From NCBI RefSeq assembly GCF_022513565.1, contig NZ_JAKWBE010000019.1, positions 1 through 64,000 of the forward strand: a stretch of 64,000 bases of DNA. Reading direction: 5' to 3'. Position numbers and translations under genes: made by a program. The notes under the pieces were generated by a model that was not told the DNA's origin, ran no database searches, and worked only from the letters and a program-made list of their open reading frames with translations. Position 1 is the stretch's first letter, and each line of letters opens with the position of its first letter. Source of the stretch: Streptomyces gilvus (GTDB lineage: Bacteria; Actinomycetota; Actinomycetes; Streptomycetales; Streptomycetaceae). Positions 14,529 through 22,900 of the stretch are shown here, piece after piece.

Positions 14529-15998
14529 ATGCCTGAACGCCGTACCGTCGCACTCGTCACCCTTGGCTGCGCCCGTAACGAGGTGGACTCGGAGGAGCTC
14601 GCAGGCCGCTTGGAGGCGGACGGCTGGGAGCTCGTGGAGGACGCCGAGGACGCGGACGTCGCTGTCGTCAACACCTGCGGCTTCGTCGAGGCCGCGAAGA
14701 AGGACTCCGTCGACGCCCTCCTGGAGGCCAACGACCTCAAGGGTCACGGAAGAACCCAGGCCGTCGTGGCGGTGGGCTGCATGGCCGAGCGGTACGGCAA
14801 GGAGCTCGCCGAGGCCCTCCCCGAGGCCGACGGAGTGCTCGGCTTCGACGACTACGCGGACATCTCCGACCGCCTGCAGACCATCCTGAACGGCGGCATC
14901 CACGCCTCCCACACCCCGCGCGACCGGCGCAAGCTGCTGCCCATCAGCCCCGCCGAGCGGCAGGAGTCGGCCGCCGAGGTCGCCCTGCCCGGGCACGGCC
15001 CCGTGGACCTGCCGGAAGGCCTCGCGCCCGCCTCCGGCCCCCGCGCGCCCCTGCGCCGCCGTCTGGACGGCTCCCCGGTGGCCTCGGTGAAGCTCGCCTC
15101 GGGCTGCGACCGGCGCTGCTCCTTCTGCGCCATCCCGTCCTTCCGCGGCTCCTTCATCTCCCGCCGCCCCAGCGACGTCCTCAACGAGACGCGCTGGCTG
15201 GCCGAGCAGGGCGTCAAGGAGATCATGCTGGTCTCCGAGAACAACACCTCCTACGGCAAGGACCTCGGCGACATCCGTCTGCTGGAGTCGCTGCTGCCGG
15301 AGCTCGCCGAGGTCGACGGCATCGAGCGGGTGCGCGTCAGCTACCTCCAGCCGGCCGAGATGCGCCCCGGGCTGATCGACGTGCTGACCTCCACCCCGAA
15401 GGTCGCCCCGTACTTCGACCTCTCCTTCCAGCACTCCGCGCCCGACGTGCTGCGCGCGATGCGCCGCTTCGGCGACACCGACCGCTTCCTGGAGCTGCTC
15501 GACACCATCCGGACCAAGGCGCCCCAGGCGGGAGTGCGCTCCAACTTCATCGTCGGCTTCCCCGGCGAGACCGAGGCCGACCTGGCCGAGCTGGAGCGCT
15601 TCCTGACCGGCGCCCGGCTGGACGCCATCGGCGTCTTCGGGTACTCCGACGAGGAGGGCACCGAGGCGGCGACGTACGAGAACAAGGTGGACGAGGACGT
15701 CGTCGCCGAGCGACTGGCCCGTGTCTCCCGGCTGGCGGAGGAGCTCGTCTCCCAGCGCGCCGAGGAGCGCCTGGGCGAGAGCGTGCACGTGCTCGTGGAA
15801 TCCGTGGACGAGGAGGGCGTGTACGGCCGCGGGGCGCACCAGGCGCCCGAGACCGACGGCCAGGTGCTGCTCACGAGCGGCGAGGGGCTGAGCGTCGGCC
15901 GTATCGTCGAGGCCAAGGTGGTCGGTACGGAAGGTGTCGACCTGGTGGCCGAGCCGCTCACGGGCTCGCTCGAGTGTAGTGAGGAGGCGGGCAGATGA
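14529..15998 (+). CDS. rimO: ribosomal protein S12 methylthiotransferase RimO
   Basis: This is a radical-SAM enzyme that puts a methylthio group on an aspartate of ribosomal protein S12. The 489-residue product has the N-terminal MTTase domain with three cluster cysteines (TLGCARN, NTCGF, VAVGCM). The radical-SAM triad Cys193-x3-Cys197-x2-Cys200 lies in SGCDRRCSFC, and the end is a TRAM-like beta domain. It is separated from its paralogue MiaB (also in this window) by the CARNEVDSE signature and the context. A linker of about 50 residues before the radical-SAM core is longer than in E. coli. Its stop overlaps the pgsA start by four bases (ATGA), so translation is probably coupled. Confidence 0.93.
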   Translation: MPERRTVALVTLGCARNEVDSEELAGRLEADGWELVEDAEDADVAVVNTCGFVEAAKKDSVDALLEANDLKGHGRTQAVVAVGCMAERYGKELAEALPEADGVLGFDDYADISDRLQTILNGGIHASHTPRDRRKLLPISPAERQESAAEVALPGHGPVDLPEGLAPASGPRAPLRRRLDGSPVASVKLASGCDRRCSFCAIPSFRGSFISRRPSDVLNETRWLAEQGVKEIMLVSENNTSYGKDLGDIRLLESLLPELAEVDGIERVRVSYLQPAEMRPGLIDVLTSTPKVAPYFDLSFQHSAPDVLRAMRRFGDTDRFLELLDTIRTKAPQAGVRSNFIVGFPGETEADLAELERFLTGARLDAIGVFGYSDEEGTEAATYENKVDEDVVAERLARVSRLAEELVSQRAEERLGESVHVLVESVDEEGVYGRGAHQAPETDGQVLLTSGEGLSVGRIVEAKVVGTEGVDLVAEPLTGSLECSEEAGR

Positions 15999-16717
15999 CC
16001 GGAGTGCCGGCATCGGCGGCGAACGGCTCCTCCAAGGCGGGTGCCCCGAAGACCGACGGCACCGAGGCCGATGCTGCGTGCGGGACGAAGCCCGCGCGGG
16101 GCGGCAAGATCGCGGCAGCCGCCGTCGACCAGGCCAGCGTCTGGAACATCGCCAACCTGCTGACCATGCTCCGGCTGCTCCTGGTCCCCGCCTTCGTCGC
16201 GCTGATGCTGGCCCACGGCGGATACGACCCGGCCTGGCGCTCGTTCGCCTGGGCCGCCTTCGCCGTCGCCATGATCACCGACCTGTTCGACGGGCATCTG
16301 GCGCGCACCTACGACCTGGTCACCGACTTCGGGAAGATCGCCGACCCCATCGCCGACAAGGCGATCATGGGGGCGGCGCTGATCTGTCTCTCCTCACTGG
16401 GCGACCTGCCGTGGTGGGTGACGATCGTCATCCTCGGCCGGGAACTGGGGATCACCCTCCTGCGTTTCGTCGTCATCCGGTACGGCGTCATCCCGGCCAG
16501 CCGCGGCGGCAAGCTGAAGACGCTCACCCAGGGCGTGGCCGTCGGGATGTACGTCCTGGCGCTGACGGGGTGGCTGGCCACCCTGAGGTTCTGGGTGATG
16601 GCCGTGGCGGTCGTCCTGACCGTGGTGACCGGGCTGGACTATGTGAGACAGGCCATTGTGCTGCGCAGGCGGGGAATCGCCGAGCGCAGGGCCGCGTTGG
16701 AGGAGGCGGAAGCGTGA
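15995..16717 (+). CDS. pgsA: CDP-diacylglycerol-glycerol-3-phosphate 3-phosphatidyltransferase
   Basis: The enzyme makes phosphatidylglycerol phosphate, the committed step to phosphatidylglycerol and cardiolipin, in the membrane. In the 240-residue product the CDP-alcohol phosphatidyltransferase signature is complete: D-x2-DG-x2-AR-x8-G-x3-D-x3-D in DLFDGHLART and GKIADPIADK. Several hydrophobic helices flank it. The first 45 residues are polar and variable. The start overlaps the rimO stop and the stop overlaps the cinA start (GTGA), so the three genes form one coupled unit. Confidence 0.92.
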   Translation: MTGVPASAANGSSKAGAPKTDGTEADAACGTKPARGGKIAAAAVDQASVWNIANLLTMLRLLLVPAFVALMLAHGGYDPAWRSFAWAAFAVAMITDLFDGHLARTYDLVTDFGKIADPIADKAIMGAALICLSSLGDLPWWVTIVILGRELGITLLRFVVIRYGVIPASRGGKLKTLTQGVAVGMYVLALTGWLATLRFWVMAVAVVLTVVTGLDYVRQAIVLRRRGIAERRAALEEAEA

Positions 16718-17259
16718 GTTCACCGGCCGCCGACGTGGTGCGACTACTGACCGTGAGGGGCGAGACCCTCGCTGTCGCCGAGTCCCTCACCGGCGGGCTC
16801 GTCGCGGCGGACATCACAGCGGTCCCCGGGGCGTCCAAGGCCTTCCGCGGTTCGGTGACCGCCTACGCCACCGAGCTCAAGCACCACCTGCTGGACGTCG
16901 ACGCCCCCCTGCTGGCCGCTCGCGGAGCGGTGGACGCGCAGGTCGCGATCCAGATGGCGGCCGGCGTGCGCAAGGCGCTCGGCGCCGACTGGGGCATCGC
17001 GACGACCGGTGTCGCGGGTCCGGAACCGCAGGACGGACAGCCCGTCGGGACGGTGTTCGTGGCCGTGGACGGGCCGTTCGCGACGGTTTCCGGTTCTGCC
17101 GGTGGCGGAAAAGTACTGGCCCTGCGGTTGAACGGCGACCGCGCGGAAATTCGTAGAGAGAGTGTACGGAGCGTACTCGCACTGCTCCTGAGGGAGCTTG
17201 CGGGCGAACACAGTGGGAATGAGCGGGCACAGGATACGGAACAGAACGGGGGGTTTTGA
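16714..17259 (+). CDS. CinA C-terminal domain protein, nicotinamide-nucleotide amidohydrolase (PncC type)
   Basis: The 181-residue stand-alone CinA_C domain should deamidate nicotinamide mononucleotide to nicotinate mononucleotide in NAD salvage. Family motifs are present: AESLTGGLVA near the N-terminus, GSVTAYATELKHHLL, and ATTGVAGPEPQDG near residue 105. It lacks the MoaB-like N-terminal half of long CinA proteins, as is usual in actinobacteria. The GTG start lies inside the pgsA stop and has GGAGGAGGCGG upstream. Confidence 0.9.
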   Translation: MSSPAADVVRLLTVRGETLAVAESLTGGLVAADITAVPGASKAFRGSVTAYATELKHHLLDVDAPLLAARGAVDAQVAIQMAAGVRKALGADWGIATTGVAGPEPQDGQPVGTVFVAVDGPFATVSGSAGGGKVLALRLNGDRAEIRRESVRSVLALLLRELAGEHSGNERAQDTEQNGGF

Positions 17260-17368
17260 TGTTTGCAGCCCTGAGTGAACACGACATCGCTCCCCGCACG
17301 GCCGCGGCGCGAGGCGGTACGGTGGGGCGAGAAGGATGCGGCTACGCGGTCCGAGGAGGGAGCCACCG

Positions 17369-17743
17369 ATGATTCTGCTCCGTCGCCTGCTGGGTGACGT
17401 GCTGCGTCGGCAGCGCCAACGCCAGGGCCGTACTCTGCGCGAAGTCTCCTCGTCCGCCCGAGTCTCACTCGGCTATCTCTCCGAGGTGGAGCGGGGGCAG
17501 AAGGAGGCTTCCTCCGAACTGCTCGCCGCCATCTGCGACGCGCTGGACGTACGGATGTCCGAGCTCATGCGAGAAGTGAGCGACGAACTCGCCCTCGCCG
17601 AGCTGGCCCAGTCTGCTGCGGCCACCGAGCCCGTCCCGGCACCGGTCCGTCCGATGCTGGGTTCCGTCTCGGTGACCGGTGTGCCACCGGAACGGGTGAC
17701 CATCAAGGCGCCCGCGGAGGCGGTGGACGTGGTCGCCGCGTGA
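17369..17743 (+). CDS. clgR: XRE-type transcriptional activator ClgR
   Basis: The 124-residue product starts at ATG behind a strong GAGGAGGGA. The HTH (RTLREVSSSARVSLGYLSEV, then ERGQKEASSELL) is the ClgR type, an activator of clpP1P2, clpC1 and lon in Streptomyces. The C-terminus ends in VDVVAA. In S. lividans the terminal Ala-Ala makes ClgR a substrate of the ClpP protease it activates, a built-in feedback, and that signal is intact here. Placement after rimO-pgsA-cinA is the common actinobacterial arrangement. A 109-base gap from cinA leaves room for its own promoter. Confidence 0.9.
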   Translation: MILLRRLLGDVLRRQRQRQGRTLREVSSSARVSLGYLSEVERGQKEASSELLAAICDALDVRMSELMREVSDELALAELAQSAAATEPVPAPVRPMLGSVSVTGVPPERVTIKAPAEAVDVVAA

Positions 17744-17799
17744 CCCTCACGCGGGTGTAGACCGACGAGGCGCTGACCGGCACCGAAAAGTGTGCGGGG

Positions 17800-17850
17800 C
17801 CCCGGCCGGGGCTTCTCCAGGCAGACCTGGAGAGGTGCGGTCGGGGTTTT
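17800..17850 (+). terminator. nested hairpin terminator after clgR
   Basis: The outer arms CCCCGGCC (17800-17807) and GGTCGGGG (17839-17846) pair over eight positions and enclose an inner perfect hairpin CTCCAGG-CAGA-CCTGGAG. A TTTT run follows at once. It probably ends the rimO-clgR transcript. The rest of 17744-18090 shows no supported gene. Confidence 0.75.
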
Positions 17851-18090
17851 CGTGCTGTTCGGGGTCTTTTTCCGTTCGCGTAGTCTCCTTCCCTGACCGG
17901 GGCCGCGCCACGACCGTGCCGGTCCGTTTGCCGGGGTGGCGCGGGGAGGCCAAGGTGGAGGCCTGTGGCGCGTTGTCGCGGGAACGCCCGGGACTGTGGC
18001 TCCTCATGGTGAGCGGTGCGCCCCTGTGCCGTTGGTGCGCCCTCCCCGTCGGTGGCGGCGGCGGTCTGGCTTCGGGGCTGGAGGTGGTCC

Positions 18091-18369
18091 ATGGCACGGC
18101 CGGCAGCGCGCTGGGGGGCGCTTCTCGGGTTCGGGGCGCTGTGGTGGTGGGCCGTGCTGCGGCTCGTCTTCACGCCCGGTGCCGGAGTGCTGGAGGGGGC
18201 GGTGGCAGCAGGCGGGTGGGGGCTCAGCCTGCTGCCGGTGCACTGTGTGCCGAAGTCCCGGGCGGAGGGGGCCCTCGGGCCGGGGCGGTGGCGGGCGGCC
18301 TGGCGGGCGGTGGCCCGTGCTACCAGGGCATCGCCACTCCACCGTTCGGACGCAGGATCTGGCCCGTGA
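18091..18369 (+). CDS. small membrane protein, function unknown
   Basis: The 92-residue product has a good GGAGGTG site seven bases before ATG 18091. One membrane helix near the N-terminus (WGALLGFGALWWWAVLRLVF) is followed by a second weakly hydrophobic stretch and an Arg/Ala-rich tail. I recognise no family. Its last 50 bases overlap the 3' end of the convergent SDR gene, so the tail composition is partly set by the other strand. It could be a false call; the ribosome site and the membrane segment are the only support. Confidence 0.45.
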   Translation: MARPAARWGALLGFGALWWWAVLRLVFTPGAGVLEGAVAAGGWGLSLLPVHCVPKSRAEGALGPGRWRAAWRAVARATRASPLHRSDAGSGP

Positions 18370-19084
18370 CGAAGGTCGAGGCGTCGCAGGCCAGGTAGAG
18401 CACGGCGTGGGCGACGTCCTGAGGTTCGCCGACCCGGGCCAGCGGGGACAGCCGGGCCATCATCGCCTCGGTCTGCGCCTGTGCCTCGGCCTCGTGCCGG
18501 TCGGTCATGGGCGTACGGGTCCAGCCCGGCGCGACCGCGTTGACCCGGATGCCGTGCCGGCCGACCTCGCTCGCCAGGGTCCTGGTGAGCTGGACGACGG
18601 CGGCCTTGGCGACGCCGTAGCACAGCAGCCCCGGTCGGCCGGTGTCGACGGCGCCGGACGCCATGGTGACGATGCTGCCGCGCACCTCTTGGGCGATCAT
18701 CGTGCGGGCCGCCTCCTGGCAGGCGTACAGGACGCCCTTGAAGTTGACCTCCAGCACCCGGTCGAGGTCCTCGTCACGGGTCTCCAGGACCGGGCTGGTG
18801 TGCATGATCCCGGCGATCGCGGCCATGACGTCCAGGCGCTCGCAGGAGGCGACGGCCCGGCCCAGCTGCTCGCGGTCGGTGACGTCGAGGTGGTGGGTGT
18901 GCGCGGTGCCGCCCGCGTCCTTGACCAGGGTGGCCGTCTCGTGCAGGCCTTGTGCGTCGCGGTCGGCGCAGTGGACCGTGGCGCCGGCTTCGGCGAGTAG
19001 CACGGCCGAGGCCCGGCCGATACCGCCGGCGGCCCCGGTGACGAATGCGGTGCGTCCGGTGAGGTCGTACGCCTTGACGGGCAT
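18320..19084 (-). CDS. short-chain dehydrogenase/reductase
   Basis: This 254-residue classical SDR is expected to use NAD(P)(H); the substrate is unknown. The cofactor motif TGAAGGIG is at 16-23, the catalytic Ser143 is in MASGAV, and Tyr156 and Lys160 form YGVAK. The C-terminal GQILRPNGG is typical of the family. ATG 19084 matches the normal family start; a TTG at 19120 overlapping the upstream stop would add 12 residues. It follows the glycosylase gene closely on the same strand, so the two may be co-transcribed although no functional link is visible. Confidence 0.85.
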   Translation of the reverse strand: MPVKAYDLTGRTAFVTGAAGGIGRASAVLLAEAGATVHCADRDAQGLHETATLVKDAGGTAHTHHLDVTDREQLGRAVASCERLDVMAAIAGIMHTSPVLETRDEDLDRVLEVNFKGVLYACQEAARTMIAQEVRGSIVTMASGAVDTGRPGLLCYGVAKAAVVQLTRTLASEVGRHGIRVNAVAPGWTRTPMTDRHEAEAQAQTEAMMARLSPLARVGEPQDVAHAVLYLACDASTFVTGQILRPNGGVAMPW

Positions 19085-19116
19085 GAGGGGACGGTACGAG
19101 GGTTTCTGACGGGTCG

Positions 19117-19953
19117 TCAATTAGTCGTGCGGCGTGGAGTTCCGCGGGGTGGGGCGGTGCTCGGGGACGGACCCGTCTGGCAGCGCGGGCACCAGTAGGT
19201 GGGGCGTTCGCGGGAACCGTCGCCCTGCTCGGCCACACGGATCGAGGTGCGGCAGCGCAGACAGGGGCGCGGGGCGCGGCCGTACACGAACAGGTCCTGA
19301 CCGCGCCGGCCGGTCGTGCTGCGGACCGGGCGGTCGCGGTTGGCCTCCAGCAGCCTCTTGGCGAACTCCGGCAGCCTGGCGGCGCGCTCGGCGGGCAGGG
19401 CACCGACGGGGAGCCAGGGGGTGACGCCGAGCAGGAAGCACAGCTCGCTCTTGTAGACGTTGCCGATGCCGGCGAGATTGCGCTGGTCGAGCAGGGCCTC
19501 GCCGAGGGGGCGCGCCGGATCGGCGAGCAGGTTGGCGAGCGCCCGCTCGGGGTTCCAGTCCGGGCCGAGGAGGTCGGGGCCGAGGTGGCCGACGACGCGC
19601 TGCTCGTCCGAGGTGCGCATGAGCTCCAGGACGGGGAGGCGGTAGCCGACGGCCGTGCGGTCCTCGTTGCCGAGGATCACCCGGATCTGGTGGGACGGGC
19701 CGCCCGTCCAGCGCCGGCCGTTGGCGAACACCTTCCATGACCCGTCCATCTTCAGATGCGAGTGGAGGGTCAGCCCGCCCTCGACACGGGTCAGAAGGTG
19801 CTTGCCGTGCGGGGTGACGTCAAGGACCGTACGGCCCGTGAGGTCCGCCGTGGCGTACTTCGGCACCCGGAAGTCGCTGCGGGTCAGCACCTGGCCCGCG
19901 AGGGCGCCGTGCAGGCGTCTCGCGGTCTGCCAGACCGTGTCTCCTTCGGGCAT
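19117..19953 (-). CDS. Fpg/Nei-family DNA glycosylase/AP lyase
   Basis: The 278-residue product is a base-excision repair glycosylase for oxidised bases. It begins with the catalytic MPEGDTV (Pro2 nucleophile, Glu3), which fits the Nei (endonuclease VIII) branch better than Fpg (PELPEV). Lys51 lies in PHGKHLL. The H2TH helix segment contains LAGIGNVYKSELCF. A C-terminal zinc finger has CLRC and CPRC pairs after LFVYGRAPRP. It lies directly downstream of lhr on the same strand; the two form a DNA repair pair. Confidence 0.92.
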   Translation of the reverse strand: MPEGDTVWQTARRLHGALAGQVLTRSDFRVPKYATADLTGRTVLDVTPHGKHLLTRVEGGLTLHSHLKMDGSWKVFANGRRWTGGPSHQIRVILGNEDRTAVGYRLPVLELMRTSDEQRVVGHLGPDLLGPDWNPERALANLLADPARPLGEALLDQRNLAGIGNVYKSELCFLLGVTPWLPVGALPAERAARLPEFAKRLLEANRDRPVRSTTGRRGQDLFVYGRAPRPCLRCRTSIRVAEQGDGSRERPTYWCPRCQTGPSPSTAPPRGTPRRTTN

Positions 19954-19997
19954 GGGTCAAGGGTGGCACGATGCGGTGGGCCGGCGCGGTGTGCTGG

Positions 19998-22900
19998 TCA
20001 CGCCCGCAGCCGCAGGCCACGGGGCGTCGCGATGAAGCCCGCTCCTTCCAGGAGAGTGCCGATGGGGGAGGTGAGGGCCGAGGCGCCGTTCACCCGCTCG
20101 ACCGTGACCGTGCCGAGGGAGCCCGCGCGGGCGGCCGCGGCGAGGGCTTCGGCGGCCGTCCGCAGCCGGGGGTCGTCGATCGCTGTGCCGTCCGCTTCCG
20201 CGGGCCAGGCCAGCAGGGTCTTGCCGCCGCGCTCCATGTAGAGGGTCAGCTCGCCGTCGACGAGCACGACCAGGGAGCCCGCCTTGCGACCCGGCTTGTG
20301 ACCCGCGCCGGTCGCGGGCTCCGGCCAGGGAAGAGCGGCGCCGTAGGCGTTGGCCGGGTCGGCGGCGGCCAGGACGACGGCCCGGTTGTCGGGCGTGCGG
20401 CGGCGGTTGGGGAGGGCGGCGCCGTACGAGTCGTAGGAACCGAAGGGCGACGCGGAGCCGCCGCCTCGCGGGCCGCCCGCTCCCGGCGACGAGAAGTCGC
20501 GGGGGAAGTCGCGCGGGGAGACGTATTCGTCCCTCGACGGGGTGCGCGGGGCGCCGAAGTCGTCGTCGAGGCCGGGTCGGCTTCCGTGGGTCCGGTCGCG
20601 GCTCGGGGCGGTGCCGTCCGCGTTGTCGAAGGCGTCCGCCCAGTCGAAGGACTCGGGGAAGTCGGCGCCGTGCGGGGTGTGGCCGAGCGGGGTCTCACCG
20701 TCGGCCGCGCGGTCGCCCGGCGGGGTGAAGGCGTGAGGGGAGCCGAAGGCGCTGTCTCCCGGGATGCCGTCGGTCGGCGGCTGGGGCAGGGCCTCGCCCC
20801 GGTCGCGGGCGTTGGACACCGCGCGGAGGCGGTCCACCGCGCCGTCCATCGCGAACTGGGCGGCGCCGAGCCCCTCCACCACATAGCCGCGCCGGGCCTG
20901 GCCGCTCTCCTCGAACGCCGACAGGATGCGGTACGTCGCCGAGAAGCCGCCCTCGACGCCCTCGGCGGCGACGGCCCCCCGGGTGACCACGCCGTGCCGG
21001 TCGAGGAGGGTGCGGGCGAGGGCGTGCGCGCGGACCGTCGTGTCGGCCTCGCGGGACGGGAGCAGGGACCAGCGGCCGGCGACCGTGGGCGGGCCGCTGC
21101 GGGAGGCGGGACGGGCGGCCGCGGTCAGGGAGCCGTAGCGGCCGCGCGGGACCGCTCGTTTGGCGCGGTGGGCCGTGGAGCCCGCGGTGCGGCCCGATCC
21201 GAGCAGGGACCGCATGGGGGTGAGGGTGTCGTTCGTCAGCCGGCCGGACCAGGCCAGGTCCCAGACGGCGTCGGCCAGTTGGGGATCGGTCACGTCGGGG
21301 TGGGTGGTCGCGCGGACCTGGTCGGCGATCTGGCGGAAGAACAGACCGTAGCCGCCGGAGAGGGCGGTCAGGACGGATTCGTGCAGCGCCGTCAGTTCCA
21401 GGGGGTGCGGCGGGGGCTGCAGCAGGGGGGCCGCGTCGGCCAGGTAGAGGGAGATCCAGCCGTCCTTGCCCGGGAGGGCGCCCGCGCCGGCCCAGACGAT
21501 CTCTCCGGCCGCGGTGAGCTCGTCCAGCATCGCCGGTGTGTAGTCGGTGACACGGGACGGCAGGACCAGTTTCTCCAGGGCCGAGGCGGGCACGGACGCG
21601 CCCTGCACCTGCTCGACCGCCCGCACCAGTCCATCGATGCCGCGCAGCGCGTGCCCCTTGCCGATGTGCTGCCACTGCGGGAGGAACTGGGCGAGGGCCT
21701 GCGGCGCCACCGGTTCGAGTTCGTGGCGAAGGGCGGCCAGGGAGCGGCGGCGCAGCCTGCGCAGCACGGTCGTGTCGCACCACTCCTGGCCGATGCCCGC
21801 CGGATGGAACTCGCCCTGGACGACACGGCCGCCCGCGGCGAGCCGCTGCAGGGCGCCTTCCGTGACCGCCACCCCCAGGCCGAAACGGGCCGCGGCCGTG
21901 GCCGACGTGAAGGGGCCGTGCGTGCGGGCGTAGCGGGCGAGGAGATCGCCCAGCGGGTCCTTGACCGGTTCCATGAAGGCCTCCGGCACACCGACCGGCA
22001 GGGCCGTGCCGAGCGCGTCGCGCAGACGGCCCGCGTCCTCGATCGCCGCCCAGTGCTCGCCTCCGCCGATCCGCACCCGGATCACGCGGCGGGCACCGGC
22101 CAGCTCCTGGGCCCACTGCGGCTCGGCCCCCCGCTCGGCCAGCTCGGCGTCGGTCAGCGGACCGAGGAGACGCAGGACGTCCGCGACGCCCTCGGCGTCC
22201 TTCAACCGCCGGTCCTCGGTGAGCCACTGCAGCTCCCGCTCCAGCTCGGTCAGCACCTCGGCGTCGAGCAGTTCGCGCAGCTCCGCCTGGCCCAGCAGCT
22301 CGGCCAGCAGGCGCGAGTCCAGCGACAGGGCGGCGGCGCGGCGCTCGGCGAGCGGGGAGTCGCCTTCGTACAGGAACTGGGCCACGTACCCGAACAGGAG
22401 CGAGCGGGCGAAGGGGGACGGCTCGGGAGTGGTGACCTCCACCAGGCGCACCTTGCGGGACTCCAGGTCGCCCATCAGCTCCACGAGACCGGGGACGTCG
22501 AAGACGTCCTGCAGGCATTCGCGGACGGCCTCCAGGACGATCGGGAACGAACCGAACTCGCTGGCGACCTCCAGCAGTTGGGCCGCACGCTGGCGCTGCT
22601 GCCACAGCGGGGTGCGCTTGCCGGGGTTGCGCTTGGGCAGAAGCAGCGCGCGGGCGGCGCACTCGCGGAAGCGGGAGGCGAACAGTGCCGAGCCGCCCAC
22701 CTGGTCGGTGACGATCTGGTCGACCTCGCCCTTGTCGAAGACGACGTCCGCCGCGCCGACCGGTGCCTGTTCCGCGTCGTACTCCGTGCCCGCCTTCATG
22801 GGCTCCTGGTCGAGCAGGTCCAGGCCCATCAGATCGGCGTCCGGCAGGCGCAGCACGATGCCGTCGTCGGCGTGCATCACCTGGGCGTCCATGCCGTAGC

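Noticed and set aside
17744..18090. Small + strand gene starting near 17790
   Set aside because: The frame runs through the clgR terminator and has no ribosome site or recognisable domain.
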